The position numbers and the translations under genes were made by a program. Shown piece after piece: positions 44,373-52,633 of a DNA stretch of 64,000 nucleotides (positions are counted from its first letter, which is position 1; each line of letters starts with the position of its first letter). The stretch is taken from positions 62,001-126,000 of the forward strand of contig CACMQS010000001.1 of the NCBI GenBank assembly GCA_902615845.1, written 5' to 3'. The notes under the pieces are model-generated. The model did no database searches, was not told where the DNA came from, and worked only from the letters and a program-made list of their open reading frames with translations. Source of the DNA: an uncultured Alphaproteobacteria bacterium (GTDB lineage Bacteria > Pseudomonadota > Alphaproteobacteria > HIMB59 > GCA-002718135).

Positions 44373-44410
44373 ACCAACTAAGAAGATTGTTAAGGGGCTC
44401 TGCTATATAA
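44373..44410 (+). repeat. Promoter-like direct repeat, copy 2
   Basis: This 38-base element matches copy 1 (42175-42211) at all but about three positions: AAGAAG for AAGTAG, and GG for A before CTCTGCTATATAA. It lies in the divergent spacer between the DUF3303-like gene and the SnoaL-like gene. It ends in an extended -10 pattern pointing toward the SnoaL-like gene at 44507. Confidence 0.6.
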
Positions 44411-44506
44411 ATATATCATGTCTATATTGCTTCCAAAGCATTTATTTAAGAGTAAAAAATATGAAACAAAAAGGTGTTAAAGTTATTGTAAAAGAAAGGA
44501 AAAATT

Positions 44507-44875
44507 ATGGACTCAAAAGCATTAGTAGAACAATGTTACGATCTCTTTGGAAAAGGTGACATGGAAGGGTTTATGAATATAGTACATGATGATTTTATTT
44601 GGGTATATCCAGGTGATAAGCATCCATTTTCTGGAACTCATAATAAAGAGGGTTTTCAACAACAATTAATGAAAACTCCTGAACTCTGGACCAATTTTAA
44701 AGTTACGATAGAATCAATGATCAGCGAAGGTGATAAAGTTTTTGTAAATGCAAAAGCAACTGCTGAAGGCATGGATACAATTTTTGGACACTATATGGAA
44801 GTAAAAGATGATAAGTTGTCAAAGTTTATCGCTTATGATGATACTTTAAGTATGTTTAATGCAATGAAAAAATAG
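44507..44875 (+). CDS. SnoaL-like/NTF2-fold protein
   Basis: A 122-residue NTF2-like cone-fold protein. The start DSKALVEQCYDLFGKGDMEGFMNIVHDDFIWVYPG is the usual SnoaL-like opening, followed by FSGTHNKEGFQQQL and late DDTLSMFNAM. Some relatives are polyketide cyclases or ketosteroid-isomerase-like enzymes, but many are uncharacterised. The ribosome site GAAAGGAAAAAT precedes ATG. Repeat copy 2 lies 97 bases upstream. Confidence 0.75.
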   Translation: MDSKALVEQCYDLFGKGDMEGFMNIVHDDFIWVYPGDKHPFSGTHNKEGFQQQLMKTPELWTNFKVTIESMISEGDKVFVNAKATAEGMDTIFGHYMEVKDDKLSKFIAYDDTLSMFNAMKK

Positions 44876-44895
44876 ATTTTATTAAAATTTCATTA

Positions 44896-44914
44896 GAGGG
44901 GATTAACTCCCCTC
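44896..44914 (+). terminator. Hairpin after the SnoaL-like gene
   Basis: GAGGGGA (44896-44902) pairs with TCCCCTC (44908-44914) around a 5-base loop. The T run comes only after AAATG, so termination may be weak, allowing expression of the ABM genes downstream. Confidence 0.55.
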
Positions 44915-44964
44915 AAATGTTTTTAAAAGAATACAAATTTCAATTTTAAGAAAGGAGTTTAATT

Positions 44965-45240
44965 ATGAAAATCATATCACACGCAAAAATAACTAAAGGT
45001 TATGAGCATTGGAAACAAGCGTTTGATGAAAACGATAGTTTAAGACAAGAATATGGGGTTACTGTATTAGCTTATGGACATCCCAAAGATAATAAAGATG
45101 AAATTTATACAGTTCTTCAGGTTGAATCTATGGAGCGAATGCAAGAAATGCTCAATTTACCTTCAATGGTAAAATTAAGAACAGAAGCAGGAGTAGATCT
45201 TGAAACTCAAACATTAATTATGTTAAAAGGTGGAAATTAA
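44965..45240 (+). CDS. Small ABM-like protein, duplicated pair member 1
   Basis: A 91-residue ferredoxin-like protein. It matches the gene at 47077 over its full length, sharing VLAYGHPKD, IESMEKMQ-like and KLRTEAGVDL-like stretches with about half the positions identical. A strong ribosome site (AAAGGAG) precedes ATG. There is no known function. A third, broken copy lies at 46545. Confidence 0.62.
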   Translation: MKIISHAKITKGYEHWKQAFDENDSLRQEYGVTVLAYGHPKDNKDEIYTVLQVESMERMQEMLNLPSMVKLRTEAGVDLETQTLIMLKGGN

Positions 45241-45249
45241 TATTATAAT

Positions 45250-45639
45250 ATGTCTAATCCTTTTATTTTAATAGCTAGAATACGTGTAAAAGAAGGTAAG
45301 ATTGAAGAGTATCTCAAGATAGCAAAAGAAGCTGATGACGCTGTTAATGCATCAGAACCAGATATGCTAATCCATACATTCGATCAAGATCCAACTGATC
45401 CTTTAGAATTTACCTGGAGTGAAGTCTACCGTACAAGTGAGGCAATGGTTCATCACATCAACAACCCTCCTGTTAAAGCTTATGTAGAAAAACATCAAGA
45501 AATTGCTGATAAATTTGAAATAGAAGTTTACGGTAATATTACAAATGATACCATTAAAGCAATTGAAGATCTCAATGTGCCCTTCAAACACTTTAAAACA
45601 ACTGAGGTTGGCTACATCAGGAAAGAAAAATTTATTTAA
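45250..45639 (+). CDS. Antibiotic biosynthesis monooxygenase (ABM) domain protein
   Basis: A 129-residue protein whose first 95 residues form the ABM dimeric alpha/beta barrel (FILIARIRVKEGKIEEYLKIAK, later FTWSEVYRTSEAMVHHI). It has a short C-terminal extension. Family members oxidise aromatic or quinone substrates without cofactors, or degrade heme. The active residues are not conserved enough to assign a substrate. It lies 9 bases after the duplicated small gene. Confidence 0.78.
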   Translation: MSNPFILIARIRVKEGKIEEYLKIAKEADDAVNASEPDMLIHTFDQDPTDPLEFTWSEVYRTSEAMVHHINNPPVKAYVEKHQEIADKFEIEVYGNITNDTIKAIEDLNVPFKHFKTTEVGYIRKEKFI

Positions 45640-45642
45640 TTA

Positions 45643-46500
45643 ATGAACCTTGTTATTGGCACGTTAAGCCATTTGATTGTCTACAATATTGAAGAAAATA
45701 AATGGAATTTTTTGCATTCAGAAGAAGGTCCTTACTTTGGTATAGCTGAGTATCAAAACAAAATAATAATTGGAAAAAGAAATGGAACAGATCAAATAAA
45801 CTCTTATGCTAGTTTTTTAATTTATAATAAAAATCTTAATATAATCGATGAAATAAAACCTAAATTTCCAATTAGAGATTTGCATGGAATTTTAGTATTA
45901 AATGATAGTTTATGGGTAACAAGCACATTTGATAATATCGTGGGTATATATAACTTTAAAACCACAGAATGGAAATGTTGGTTACCCAATACAAAAAAAA
46001 ATGAATTTAAAGAAATTGATGAATTATTAATACATCAAATATTAAATAATAATATCAGAGGTGATAAACACTATAATACAATAGTTTACCATAATGATTG
46101 TATCAATTTACTTGCACATAATTTTGGTAATAGTGATATTTATAGTTTTAAATTAAAAAACTTAGAATTTTTAAAAAAAATTAGTCTTGGTCAAAAATCT
46201 CATAATATCTGGTATATAAATGATGAAGTTTTTACATTATCTTCTGGTACAGGAGAGATTATTTCCTCAAATAATTTTCATTTAAATATAGGTGGATTTC
46301 CTAGAGGTTACACAAAAAGTAAAGACAGAGTCTACATAGGTGTTTGTGTCTATAACGTTCCAGCTGGTACAAAACCAAACAGATTTAAAAGTTCTTTTCT
46401 TATTCAATCTTTTAATCATGACTTTAAAGATCAAAAAAATTATTTTTTTGAAAATCTTGGTGATGTATGTGATATATTTTATATAGATAATATTATATAG
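45643..46500 (+). CDS. Beta-propeller-like protein of unknown function
   Basis: A 285-residue protein with repeated strand-rich units, each of roughly 45-50 residues. Examples are NLVIGTLSHLIVYNIEENKW, SLWVTSTFDNIVGIYNFKTTEW and NDEVFTLSSGTGEI. The alternation of W/Y-rich turns and short strands suggests a five- to six-blade propeller. It has no signal peptide. It starts 3 bases after the ABM gene, so it is probably in that operon. I do not recognise a named family. Confidence 0.5.
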   Translation: MNLVIGTLSHLIVYNIEENKWNFLHSEEGPYFGIAEYQNKIIIGKRNGTDQINSYASFLIYNKNLNIIDEIKPKFPIRDLHGILVLNDSLWVTSTFDNIVGIYNFKTTEWKCWLPNTKKNEFKEIDELLIHQILNNNIRGDKHYNTIVYHNDCINLLAHNFGNSDIYSFKLKNLEFLKKISLGQKSHNIWYINDEVFTLSSGTGEIISSNNFHLNIGGFPRGYTKSKDRVYIGVCVYNVPAGTKPNRFKSSFLIQSFNHDFKDQKNYFFENLGDVCDIFYIDNII

Positions 46501-46544
46501 CCATTAAATATCAAATATTATCACAATAAGGATTTATTAAGAAA

Positions 46545-46605
46545 ATGATTATGAATGTTAAAATCAAAGATGGTTATGCGTAATGGAAAATTTTTTTTTA
46601 AGACA
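46545..46605 (+). pseudogene. Decayed third copy of the ABM-like gene pair
   Basis: From ATG 46545 the frame reads MIMNVKIKDGYA, stops at TAA 46581-46583, then continues WK-x-F. This matches the start of the gene at 47077 (MKIIMNVKLKEGYEKWKNLF). An AAGGA ribosome site remains upstream (about 46528). The remainder is lost in AT-rich sequence, so this is a truncated relic of a duplication. Confidence 0.6.
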
Positions 46606-46685
46606 AAAAAAATTTATTCAATTATAATCTAGTTTTTTCATTTAAATTTATTAGATTATTAAAAATTATTAATTTTGGAGGATAC

Positions 46686-47009
46686 ATGAAAAAAGGATAT
46701 TGGGTAGGCCAAGTAAAAGAAATTAAAAATGAAGAAAAATGGGGACAATATTTAGAGAAATTTATGAATATTGTAACAGAAGAAGCAGAAAAGAAATCAG
46801 GAAACTTCGTTCCTACTGCTAGCAGTGAACCAAAGTTCTATATTCAAAAGAATTTTGATTTATTTTATTCAGCAGTTGTTGAATTTAATAGCGTACAAGA
46901 TGCAATAGATGGTTACAATGATCCTCGTTATCAAGAAGCTTTGGCACATTTAGGTGAAAATAAAGAGGATGTTGTTGTGAGAAATTTGGTAATTATAGAA
47001 GCAAATTAA
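46686..47009 (+). CDS. DUF1330-family protein
   Basis: A 107-residue ferredoxin-like protein of the DUF1330 family. It opens with GYWVGQVKEIKNEEKWGQYLEK and has the typical YSAVVEFNSVQDAIDGYNDPRYQEA segment. Most members lack a known function. A perfect GGAGG ribosome site (46678-46682) precedes the start, suggesting good expression. Confidence 0.82.
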   Translation: MKKGYWVGQVKEIKNEEKWGQYLEKFMNIVTEEAEKKSGNFVPTASSEPKFYIQKNFDLFYSAVVEFNSVQDAIDGYNDPRYQEALAHLGENKEDVVVRNLVIIEAN

Positions 47010-47076
47010 ATAACTAAAAGTAATTAACTATAGACTAATATATTCAAATTAAAGAAATAGAAAAAAAGGACGTATT

Positions 47077-47346
47077 ATGAAAATTATAATGAATGTTAAA
47101 TTAAAAGAAGGTTATGAAAAATGGAAAAATCTTTTTCTCAGTGTTGATACTCATAGAGAAAAATATGGAATAAAAGTTTTAGCATATGGCCACCCTAAAG
47201 ATGATGAAACTAAAATTTATCAAGTTTTAGAGATTGAATCGATGGAAAAAATGCAAGCAGCAATGCAGGATCCAGAATTATCAAAACTAAGAACTGATGC
47301 TGGTGTTGATTTAGATAGTCAAGAACTAGTATTTTTAGTTGAGTAG
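47077..47346 (+). CDS. Small ABM-like protein, duplicated pair member 2
   Basis: An 89-residue paralogue of the gene at 44965, with VLAYGHPKD and KLRTDAGVDL conserved. It is the last gene of the plus-strand small-protein run. The ribosome site is AAAGGAC. A stem-loop follows 31 bases after the stop. The function is unknown. Confidence 0.62.
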   Translation: MKIIMNVKLKEGYEKWKNLFLSVDTHREKYGIKVLAYGHPKDDETKIYQVLEIESMEKMQAAMQDPELSKLRTDAGVDLDSQELVFLVE

Positions 47347-47377
47347 ATAAATAAAAAATAAAACACTATATATTCAT

Positions 47378-47416
47378 GGGGTATAAAGCCCTCTCCACTG
47401 AGGGAGTTTTGCCCCA
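47378..47416 (+). terminator. Two-part stem-loop after the ABM-like run
   Basis: An inner stem CCCTC/GAGGG and an outer TGGGG/CCCCA pair across this stretch. It lies between the end of the plus-strand genes and the convergent GMC oxidoreductase gene. The tail is not T-rich, so strong termination is uncertain. Confidence 0.5.
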
Positions 47417-47450
47417 CAAATATAAATTTATTAGTATTTTCTTGAATAAA

Positions 47451-49058
47451 TTAGTGATTTGACCTCAATAATAAGTCTGTAGCTTTATCTGCTATTGCCA
47501 TAGCTGGAGCATTAGTATTAGCACCGACAATCGTTGGCATCATCGACACATCAAAAACTCTTAAATTTTTTATTCCTTTCACTTCTAATTTTGTATTGAG
47601 CACTGCCATTTCATCATTATCTTTACCCATTTTGCATGTACCGACAGGGTGCCAATTTGTTTTAATCATTTTTTTTGAATAATTAATGAGATCTTCATCT
47701 GAATTAATAGATCGACCAGGAACTGTTTCTTCGAAAACAATATCGGATAAAGGTTTTGTTTGAATTACCTTTCTTGCAAGCTTTACGGCATTTAACATAA
47801 CATTCATATCATCTTCATGACTTAAGAAATTTGGATCAATAAGAGGTAAATCTAATGGGTCAGAAGATTGAATTCTAACTTCTCCTCTTGATTTTGGATT
47901 CATTAAACAAGATGTAAGAGTTAAACCGTGATCAGGTTTTATTCCTGTTGTATCTCTATCGGTATACATTATGGGCACGCAATACAGTTTAATTTTAGGA
48001 TCTTTTTTATCTTCTAAATTTTCTGGATTAAAAAAAGAGCAACTATCAACACCTTGAGATCGAACAGGTCCTGAATTAAATAATAAATACTGAATTCCAT
48101 TTTTTATCATTCGCCATCCTTCATCTTGTTTATAATAACTATAACCAGGTTTGACTCTGGAGATAACAGGTACTTCATGATGATCTTGCAAATTCTTACC
48201 TACACCTTTTAGATTTTCAATTACTGGAATATTAAATTGTTGTAATTGCTCTTCTTCCCCTATTCCGGAATACATTAAAATTTTAGGTGTTACATATGCT
48301 CCTGATGTTAAAATAATATCATTCGCAAAATATTTAGTTTGTTTACCATTTGATATACATTCAACACCAATTGCTTTTTTCTGATCAAGAATAACTTTTG
48401 TTACAATAGAACTAGTTTTGATTTCTAAATTTTTATAATTAGTTTTTGATTGTAAAAAAGCACTGTACACATCACATCTTTTGCCATTGCCAATGGTGTA
48501 TTGCATAGTTCCAACACCATATTGATCACCGTCATTGAAATCATCATTATAAGGTAAACCCATAGCTTGCATTGTTTTGATATATAAGTTTGTACCTTCT
48601 ACAATATAACCAGGATCAGAAACTTTTAAGTTACCTTTATTTCCGTGATATTCATTTTGAATACGTTGATTATTTTCAAGTTTAACAAAATGCTTGAGTA
48701 AAGAGTTCCAATTCCAATTACTATCATCTGTTTCCTTTTCCCATTTATTATAATCAGATGGTTTACCTCTCATGTAAACCATACCATTTACTTTAGAACC
48801 GCCACCAAGTGTTTTGGCTTGTGCAATAAAATGTTGACGGTTATTTAATTGTTTTTGAGGAATAGATTCATAGAATTTTAAATATGGACTATTTTCTAAA
48901 CCTTTAATCCAACCAGCAGGCATTGATAAAAATAAATTATTGGATTTAATGCCTTCTTCTAAAATTAAAACAGAGGCGCCATGCTCAATTAATTTTGTTG
49001 CTGTAATAATTCCTGATGTTCCACCACCTGCAATTATAAAATCATATTTTTTTGCCAT
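47451..49058 (-). CDS. GMC-family FAD-dependent oxidoreductase (choline/alcohol dehydrogenase type)
   Basis: A 535-residue flavoprotein. The N-terminal FAD loop is FIIAGGGTSGIITATKL, followed by LEEG and the GMC signature GGGSKVNGMVYMRG. The C-terminal active site has TNWHPVGTCKMG, with the catalytic His, and NTNAPAMAIADKATDLL. The family includes BetA choline dehydrogenase and various alcohol dehydrogenases; this one is not firmly BetA. It is in its own transcript, with a small divergent gene beside it. Confidence 0.88.
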   Translation of the reverse strand: MAKKYDFIIAGGGTSGIITATKLIEHGASVLILEEGIKSNNLFLSMPAGWIKGLENSPYLKFYESIPQKQLNNRQHFIAQAKTLGGGSKVNGMVYMRGKPSDYNKWEKETDDSNWNWNSLLKHFVKLENNQRIQNEYHGNKGNLKVSDPGYIVEGTNLYIKTMQAMGLPYNDDFNDGDQYGVGTMQYTIGNGKRCDVYSAFLQSKTNYKNLEIKTSSIVTKVILDQKKAIGVECISNGKQTKYFANDIILTSGAYVTPKILMYSGIGEEEQLQQFNIPVIENLKGVGKNLQDHHEVPVISRVKPGYSYYKQDEGWRMIKNGIQYLLFNSGPVRSQGVDSCSFFNPENLEDKKDPKIKLYCVPIMYTDRDTTGIKPDHGLTLTSCLMNPKSRGEVRIQSSDPLDLPLIDPNFLSHEDDMNVMLNAVKLARKVIQTKPLSDIVFEETVPGRSINSDEDLINYSKKMIKTNWHPVGTCKMGKDNDEMAVLNTKLEVKGIKNLRVFDVSMMPTIVGANTNAPAMAIADKATDLLLRSNH

Positions 49059-49110
49059 ATATAAATTTTTCTATTTTAATTTTTTACGTGTTTCTATATT
49101 TAATATCAAG

Positions 49111-49305
49111 ATGAAAACTTTAATAGTTAAAGCAGATGATGGTAGAGAATACCATATAGATGACCCAAAACGCTTTTATCAGCACCTTATAGATTTTCAC
49201 TCAGATAATGGTATTGGCAACAATAGTGTTCATGAAGAAAATGGTTATTACTTTACAGTAACACCTTCATTTTATGATATTGTAAAAAAATTTGTAGAAA
49301 AATAA
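49111..49305 (+). CDS. Small soluble protein, 64 residues, unknown
   Basis: The frame starts at ATG 49111 (MKTLIVKADDGREYHIDD). A longer reading from 48940 would run through the oppositely transcribed GMC gene, so I use the shorter start. The charged product, with alternating strands and one helix, looks like a real small soluble protein. No family is recognised. It starts 52 bases from the GMC start codon. Confidence 0.5.
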   Translation: MKTLIVKADDGREYHIDDPKRFYQHLIDFHSDNGIGNNSVHEENGYYFTVTPSFYDIVKKFVEK

Positions 49306-49320
49306 ATTATTATAAATTAA

Positions 49321-50256
49321 TTATGTTCTAAGAGTGGTTTTGGCTACAACTAACTCCTCACGTTTATTTTCTCTGAATACAACAAAGATACCACTTACCA
49401 TAATAAGAAAAATACCAATAAATGAATTTATATCTGGTACTTCAGAAAAAATAATAATCCCTATTATTATAGCAAAAATTAAATGTACGTACTCAGTTAT
49501 ACTATTAACTAAAGGAGAACCAACTCTGTAGGCAGCAATCAAACAAAATATTCCAAGACTTCCATTTAAAGAGATAAAAAGTATTAATCCAATTACTTGA
49601 AAGTCATTAAGTATCCAGGGATTACTGAGAATAGAAAAAATTGATAAATTAAATTCTGAATTATGTAATAAAATACTAATCGCACTTCCTCCAATAAAAG
49701 CACCTAGGTAAATGTGAGAGGTTTGCTGAAATAAATTATCGTTTTCTGAAGTTTTTTTTGCCAAGGTCATTGATAATGCATAGGTAGCAGCTGCTATAAT
49801 TGGAAATAGCATATAAATATTTATTTCATTAAATTCTGGTTTGATAATTAAAAGTGTTCCAGAAAAGCCAACAAAAATTGAGAAGATCCTATTTAACCCA
49901 ATTTTAATATTCAAAATAAAATAAGAATAAATTGTTATAAAAAATGGACTAACAAAATATAAACTTGTTGCTTCAGCTAATGTTATTTGACTTAACGAAA
50001 TAAAGAACAGCGTAAAACCAAAAAAGAATGTTGAGGCTCTAAAAATAGCAATGTAAGGATGTGCTGAACCAAAATAAATTGGCTGCTTCGAATATATTAA
50101 ATATATACATAACAATATAATACCTATCCCACTTCTGAATACAAGAATTTGCATGAGAGAGGCATCTTGAATAATATATTTAATTAAAACGTCCTGCGTA
50201 ATCATAAATAACATCCCGATAATAATTAAAATCAGACCTTTTATATTATTATTCAT
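49321..50256 (-). CDS. EamA/DMT-family transporter
   Basis: A 311-residue protein with ten helices in two EamA repeats. A third DMT-type carrier in the window, it begins MNNNIKGLILIIIGMLFM and has IFVGFSGTLLIIKPEF at the end of repeat one. It is not a tandem copy of the 27-28.8 kb pair, only a distant relative. The substrate is unknown. Confidence 0.87.
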   Translation of the reverse strand: MNNNIKGLILIIIGMLFMITQDVLIKYIIQDASLMQILVFRSGIGIILLCIYLIYSKQPIYFGSAHPYIAIFRASTFFFGFTLFFISLSQITLAEATSLYFVSPFFITIYSYFILNIKIGLNRIFSIFVGFSGTLLIIKPEFNEINIYMLFPIIAAATYALSMTLAKKTSENDNLFQQTSHIYLGAFIGGSAISILLHNSEFNLSIFSILSNPWILNDFQVIGLILFISLNGSLGIFCLIAAYRVGSPLVNSITEYVHLIFAIIIGIIIFSEVPDINSFIGIFLIMVSGIFVVFRENKREELVVAKTTLRT

Positions 50257-50319
50257 TAAATTATCCTTATTGTAATTTAGGTATTAGTTTAGAAAAAAAA
50301 ATAATATATAATTATTTCA

Positions 50320-51339
50320 ATGATCTTTTATCTCGTAACACCGCTAATTTTGATATTTGCTAGTTCTTTAGGATTAATCATTAATCCCTCTTGGTCAATT
50401 TCACCTTTTATTTGGGTTTTTATATTAGTTCCAATTATTGACCTTGTATTACCTTACTTAAGTACAGATGATGTTGAGCTAAATGAAAGTGTGTTTCACA
50501 ATTTTTCTATTTTAATCGTTCTCCCCTGCATTTTATTTTTAATTATATTTGGTTTAATCGTTGTTTCTGATTCTAGTATCACATTATTAACTGCTGCTGC
50601 TTTAGGGGCGGCTGTAGGTATGTCTGGCGGTTCTATTGGAATTACAACTGCGCATGAACTTATTCACCGAAAAAATAAATTTATGAGAGGCATTGGAGTA
50701 TTTTTATTAGTATTATGTTGTTATGGTCATTTTCGTATAGAACATATTTATGGTCATCATTTAAATGTAGCTACTAAAGAAGATCCTGCTACAGCTAGAA
50801 GAGGAGAAAATTTTTATTTTTATTTTATTCGCTGTGTAATCAATAGTGTGATTTCGTCTTGGAAAATTGAAAAAAATATTCTTGATAAAAAAAATTTAAA
50901 TAAATTTAGTTTTCAAAATAGAATGATTCATTATTTTGTATTAGAATTTTTATTTTTAGTATTTGCTTATTTAATCGCAGGTATGAATGGTTTAATTTTT
51001 GTTATCTTTCATTCTTTTGTTTCTATAATCTTATTGGAGTTAGTAAATTATATTCAGCATTATGGTTTAGAAAGAAAAAAAGAAAATGGAAGGTATGAAA
51101 GATTTACAGATTTACATTCTTGGAACAGTCGTCATATTTCTGCTAATTGGTCAACATTTAATTTAGGTCTTCATGCAGAACATCACCAGAGTGCATCAAA
51201 GCCTTACCCTCTTTTATCTCAAGAAGAAAAAGCAATTGAGATGCCTGCTAATTACTCCATCATGTTAATTATGGCTTTAATCCCTCCCTTGTGGTTTTTT
51301 GTGATGGATAGGAAAATAGATAACTTAGAAACTATTTAA
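50320..51339 (+). CDS. AlkB-type membrane di-iron alkane monooxygenase/hydroxylase
   Basis: A 339-residue integral membrane protein with the eight-histidine di-iron motifs of AlkB. These are HELIHRK (112-118), EHIYGHH (141-147) and HAEHH near residue 290. The AlkB-specific NYIQHYGLERK is also present. AlkB itself reads HELIHK, EHNRGHH, NYIEHYGL and LQRHSDHH, so the last box (LGLHAEHH) is somewhat divergent. It would hydroxylate an alkane or fatty chain; rubredoxin is not in the window. Confidence 0.82.
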   Translation: MIFYLVTPLILIFASSLGLIINPSWSISPFIWVFILVPIIDLVLPYLSTDDVELNESVFHNFSILIVLPCILFLIIFGLIVVSDSSITLLTAAALGAAVGMSGGSIGITTAHELIHRKNKFMRGIGVFLLVLCCYGHFRIEHIYGHHLNVATKEDPATARRGENFYFYFIRCVINSVISSWKIEKNILDKKNLNKFSFQNRMIHYFVLEFLFLVFAYLIAGMNGLIFVIFHSFVSIILLELVNYIQHYGLERKKENGRYERFTDLHSWNSRHISANWSTFNLGLHAEHHQSASKPYPLLSQEEKAIEMPANYSIMLIMALIPPLWFFVMDRKIDNLETI

Positions 51340-51345
51340 TTTAAT

Positions 51346-52029
51346 ATGATAGATTTTTTTTCTAAGTTGAAAGATAATCGTATTTTTCAATTTTCTGTTG
51401 TTGTTATAATTATATTAAATGCCATTCTTATTGGAGCAACAACATATCAATTAGATCCTATATTTTTAAATACTATTCATTTACTTGATTATGCGATTAC
51501 TGTTTTCTTTGTTATTGAAATACTTATTCGTTTTATTGGTGAAAAAGAAAAGAAAAATTTTCTAAAAGATGGTTGGAATGTATTCGATACAATCATTGTA
51601 GCAATTTCACTCATTCCTATTCCAAATAATTCTAGCTTCTTAGTTTTACGTCTTCTTCGTATTTTTAGAGTGTTACGATTGATATCTGTCATTCCTGAAT
51701 TAAAAAAAATTATAGAAGCTATTCTTGCTTCAATAAAAAGAGTATTTTTTGTTAGTCTGCTACTGTTTATAATACTCTATATTTATGCAACAATGGGATC
51801 AATTTTATTTGGGGAAGATGATCCAGAAAGATGGGCTGATTTAGGAATTTCTCTAATCACCCTATTTCAAGTTTTAACTTTATCTAGCTGGGAAAATGTT
51901 ATGCTACCTATGCAAGCTGTTTATTGGTGGGCTTGGATTTATTTCTTTAGTTTCATTTCAATTTGTTCAATTACAATTTTGAATTTGGTAATTGCTATAC
52001 TTGTAGATGTTGTAAATCATCAAAAATAG
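51346..52029 (+). CDS. One-domain voltage-gated sodium-type channel (NaChBac family) with unusual filter
   Basis: A 227-residue six-helix channel with S4 arginines in RLLRIFRVLRLISV and a pore with TLSSWENVM (178-186). In NavAb/NaChBac the filter is TLESW, where the glutamate (position 177 in NavAb) lines the pore. Here that place is Ser180, and a glutamate appears three residues later (Glu183). The selectivity is therefore uncertain. It follows the AlkB gene with only 6 bases between. Confidence 0.85.
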   Translation: MIDFFSKLKDNRIFQFSVVVIIILNAILIGATTYQLDPIFLNTIHLLDYAITVFFVIEILIRFIGEKEKKNFLKDGWNVFDTIIVAISLIPIPNNSSFLVLRLLRIFRVLRLISVIPELKKIIEAILASIKRVFFVSLLLFIILYIYATMGSILFGEDDPERWADLGISLITLFQVLTLSSWENVMLPMQAVYWWAWIYFFSFISICSITILNLVIAILVDVVNHQK

Positions 52030-52164
52030 TATTGAAAAATAACATTAATATTTAATTTTTTAGTTTTTTATGTTAAAATATTTTAATAGCAGTTGTAGTA
52101 ACCTGCTCTAACAAAACTCCTGCAGTCGAAGAATACCTGCGTTAAAAAACATAAGGGAGGCAAA
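52030..52164 (+). promoter_or_regulatory. Structured 5' leader of the bactofilin gene
   Basis: Two short hairpins with GCAG/CTGC stems (about 52089-52108 and 52124-52141) lie between the channel gene and the bactofilin start. The ribosome site GGGAGG follows at 52154-52159. The leader is GC-richer than the surroundings, which suggests a conserved RNA element. Its role is not known. Confidence 0.4.
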
Positions 52165-52617
52165 ATGTTTGATAAAAAAGAAGATAATACAAGTTCAACA
52201 CCTGATGTGTTTAGACCTGCTAAGGGATCTGCAAAAGTTGTTATTGGTCAAGGTGTAGTTATTAATGGTGAAATTAAAAAAGCTGATGAAGTGCAAATTG
52301 ACGGTGAAGCAGATGTTACGATGAAAACAGATAATTTAGTAGTAGGTGCTACTGGTGACTGTAAAGGCGCGATTGAAACTCATAACGCTGATATTTGGGG
52401 TGCATTTGATGGCGATATTAAAGCATCTGGTACTCTTACTATTCAAGAACAAGGTAAAGTTTCAGGTAAAATTGAATATCAAAATTTACAAATTAAACTT
52501 GGCGGTCAGATAAGTGGTGATATTAAACTTTCTGATAAAATTCAATCAATTAAAAAAGATACAAAACCTTCAGAAGACAATAATATTTCATTACAAGAAT
52601 CAATTAAAAAAGATTAA
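52165..52617 (+). CDS. Bactofilin (polymer-forming cytoskeletal protein)
   Basis: A 150-residue protein with a disordered N-terminus and a central beta-helix of repeated G-x-(I/V/L) turns (GQGVVINGEIKKADEVQIDG ... VSGKIEYQNLQIKLG). The tail is charged and disordered. Bactofilins form filaments without nucleotides on the inner membrane and help shape cells or place enzymes. Length fits BacA-like proteins. A GGGAGG ribosome site precedes the ATG. Confidence 0.92.
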   Translation: MFDKKEDNTSSTPDVFRPAKGSAKVVIGQGVVINGEIKKADEVQIDGEADVTMKTDNLVVGATGDCKGAIETHNADIWGAFDGDIKASGTLTIQEQGKVSGKIEYQNLQIKLGGQISGDIKLSDKIQSIKKDTKPSEDNNISLQESIKKD

Positions 52618-52633
52618 TAATTAAAATATTATT

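Noticed and set aside
44461-44559. 32-codon basic peptide frame with ATG before the SnoaL-like gene
   Set aside because: It lacks a ribosome site and overlaps the start of the well-supported SnoaL-like gene in another frame.
48940-49110. Extended N-terminus of the small plus-strand gene at 49111
   Set aside because: The added segment lies antisense inside the GMC oxidoreductase coding sequence, and the shorter ATG gives a plausible protein.
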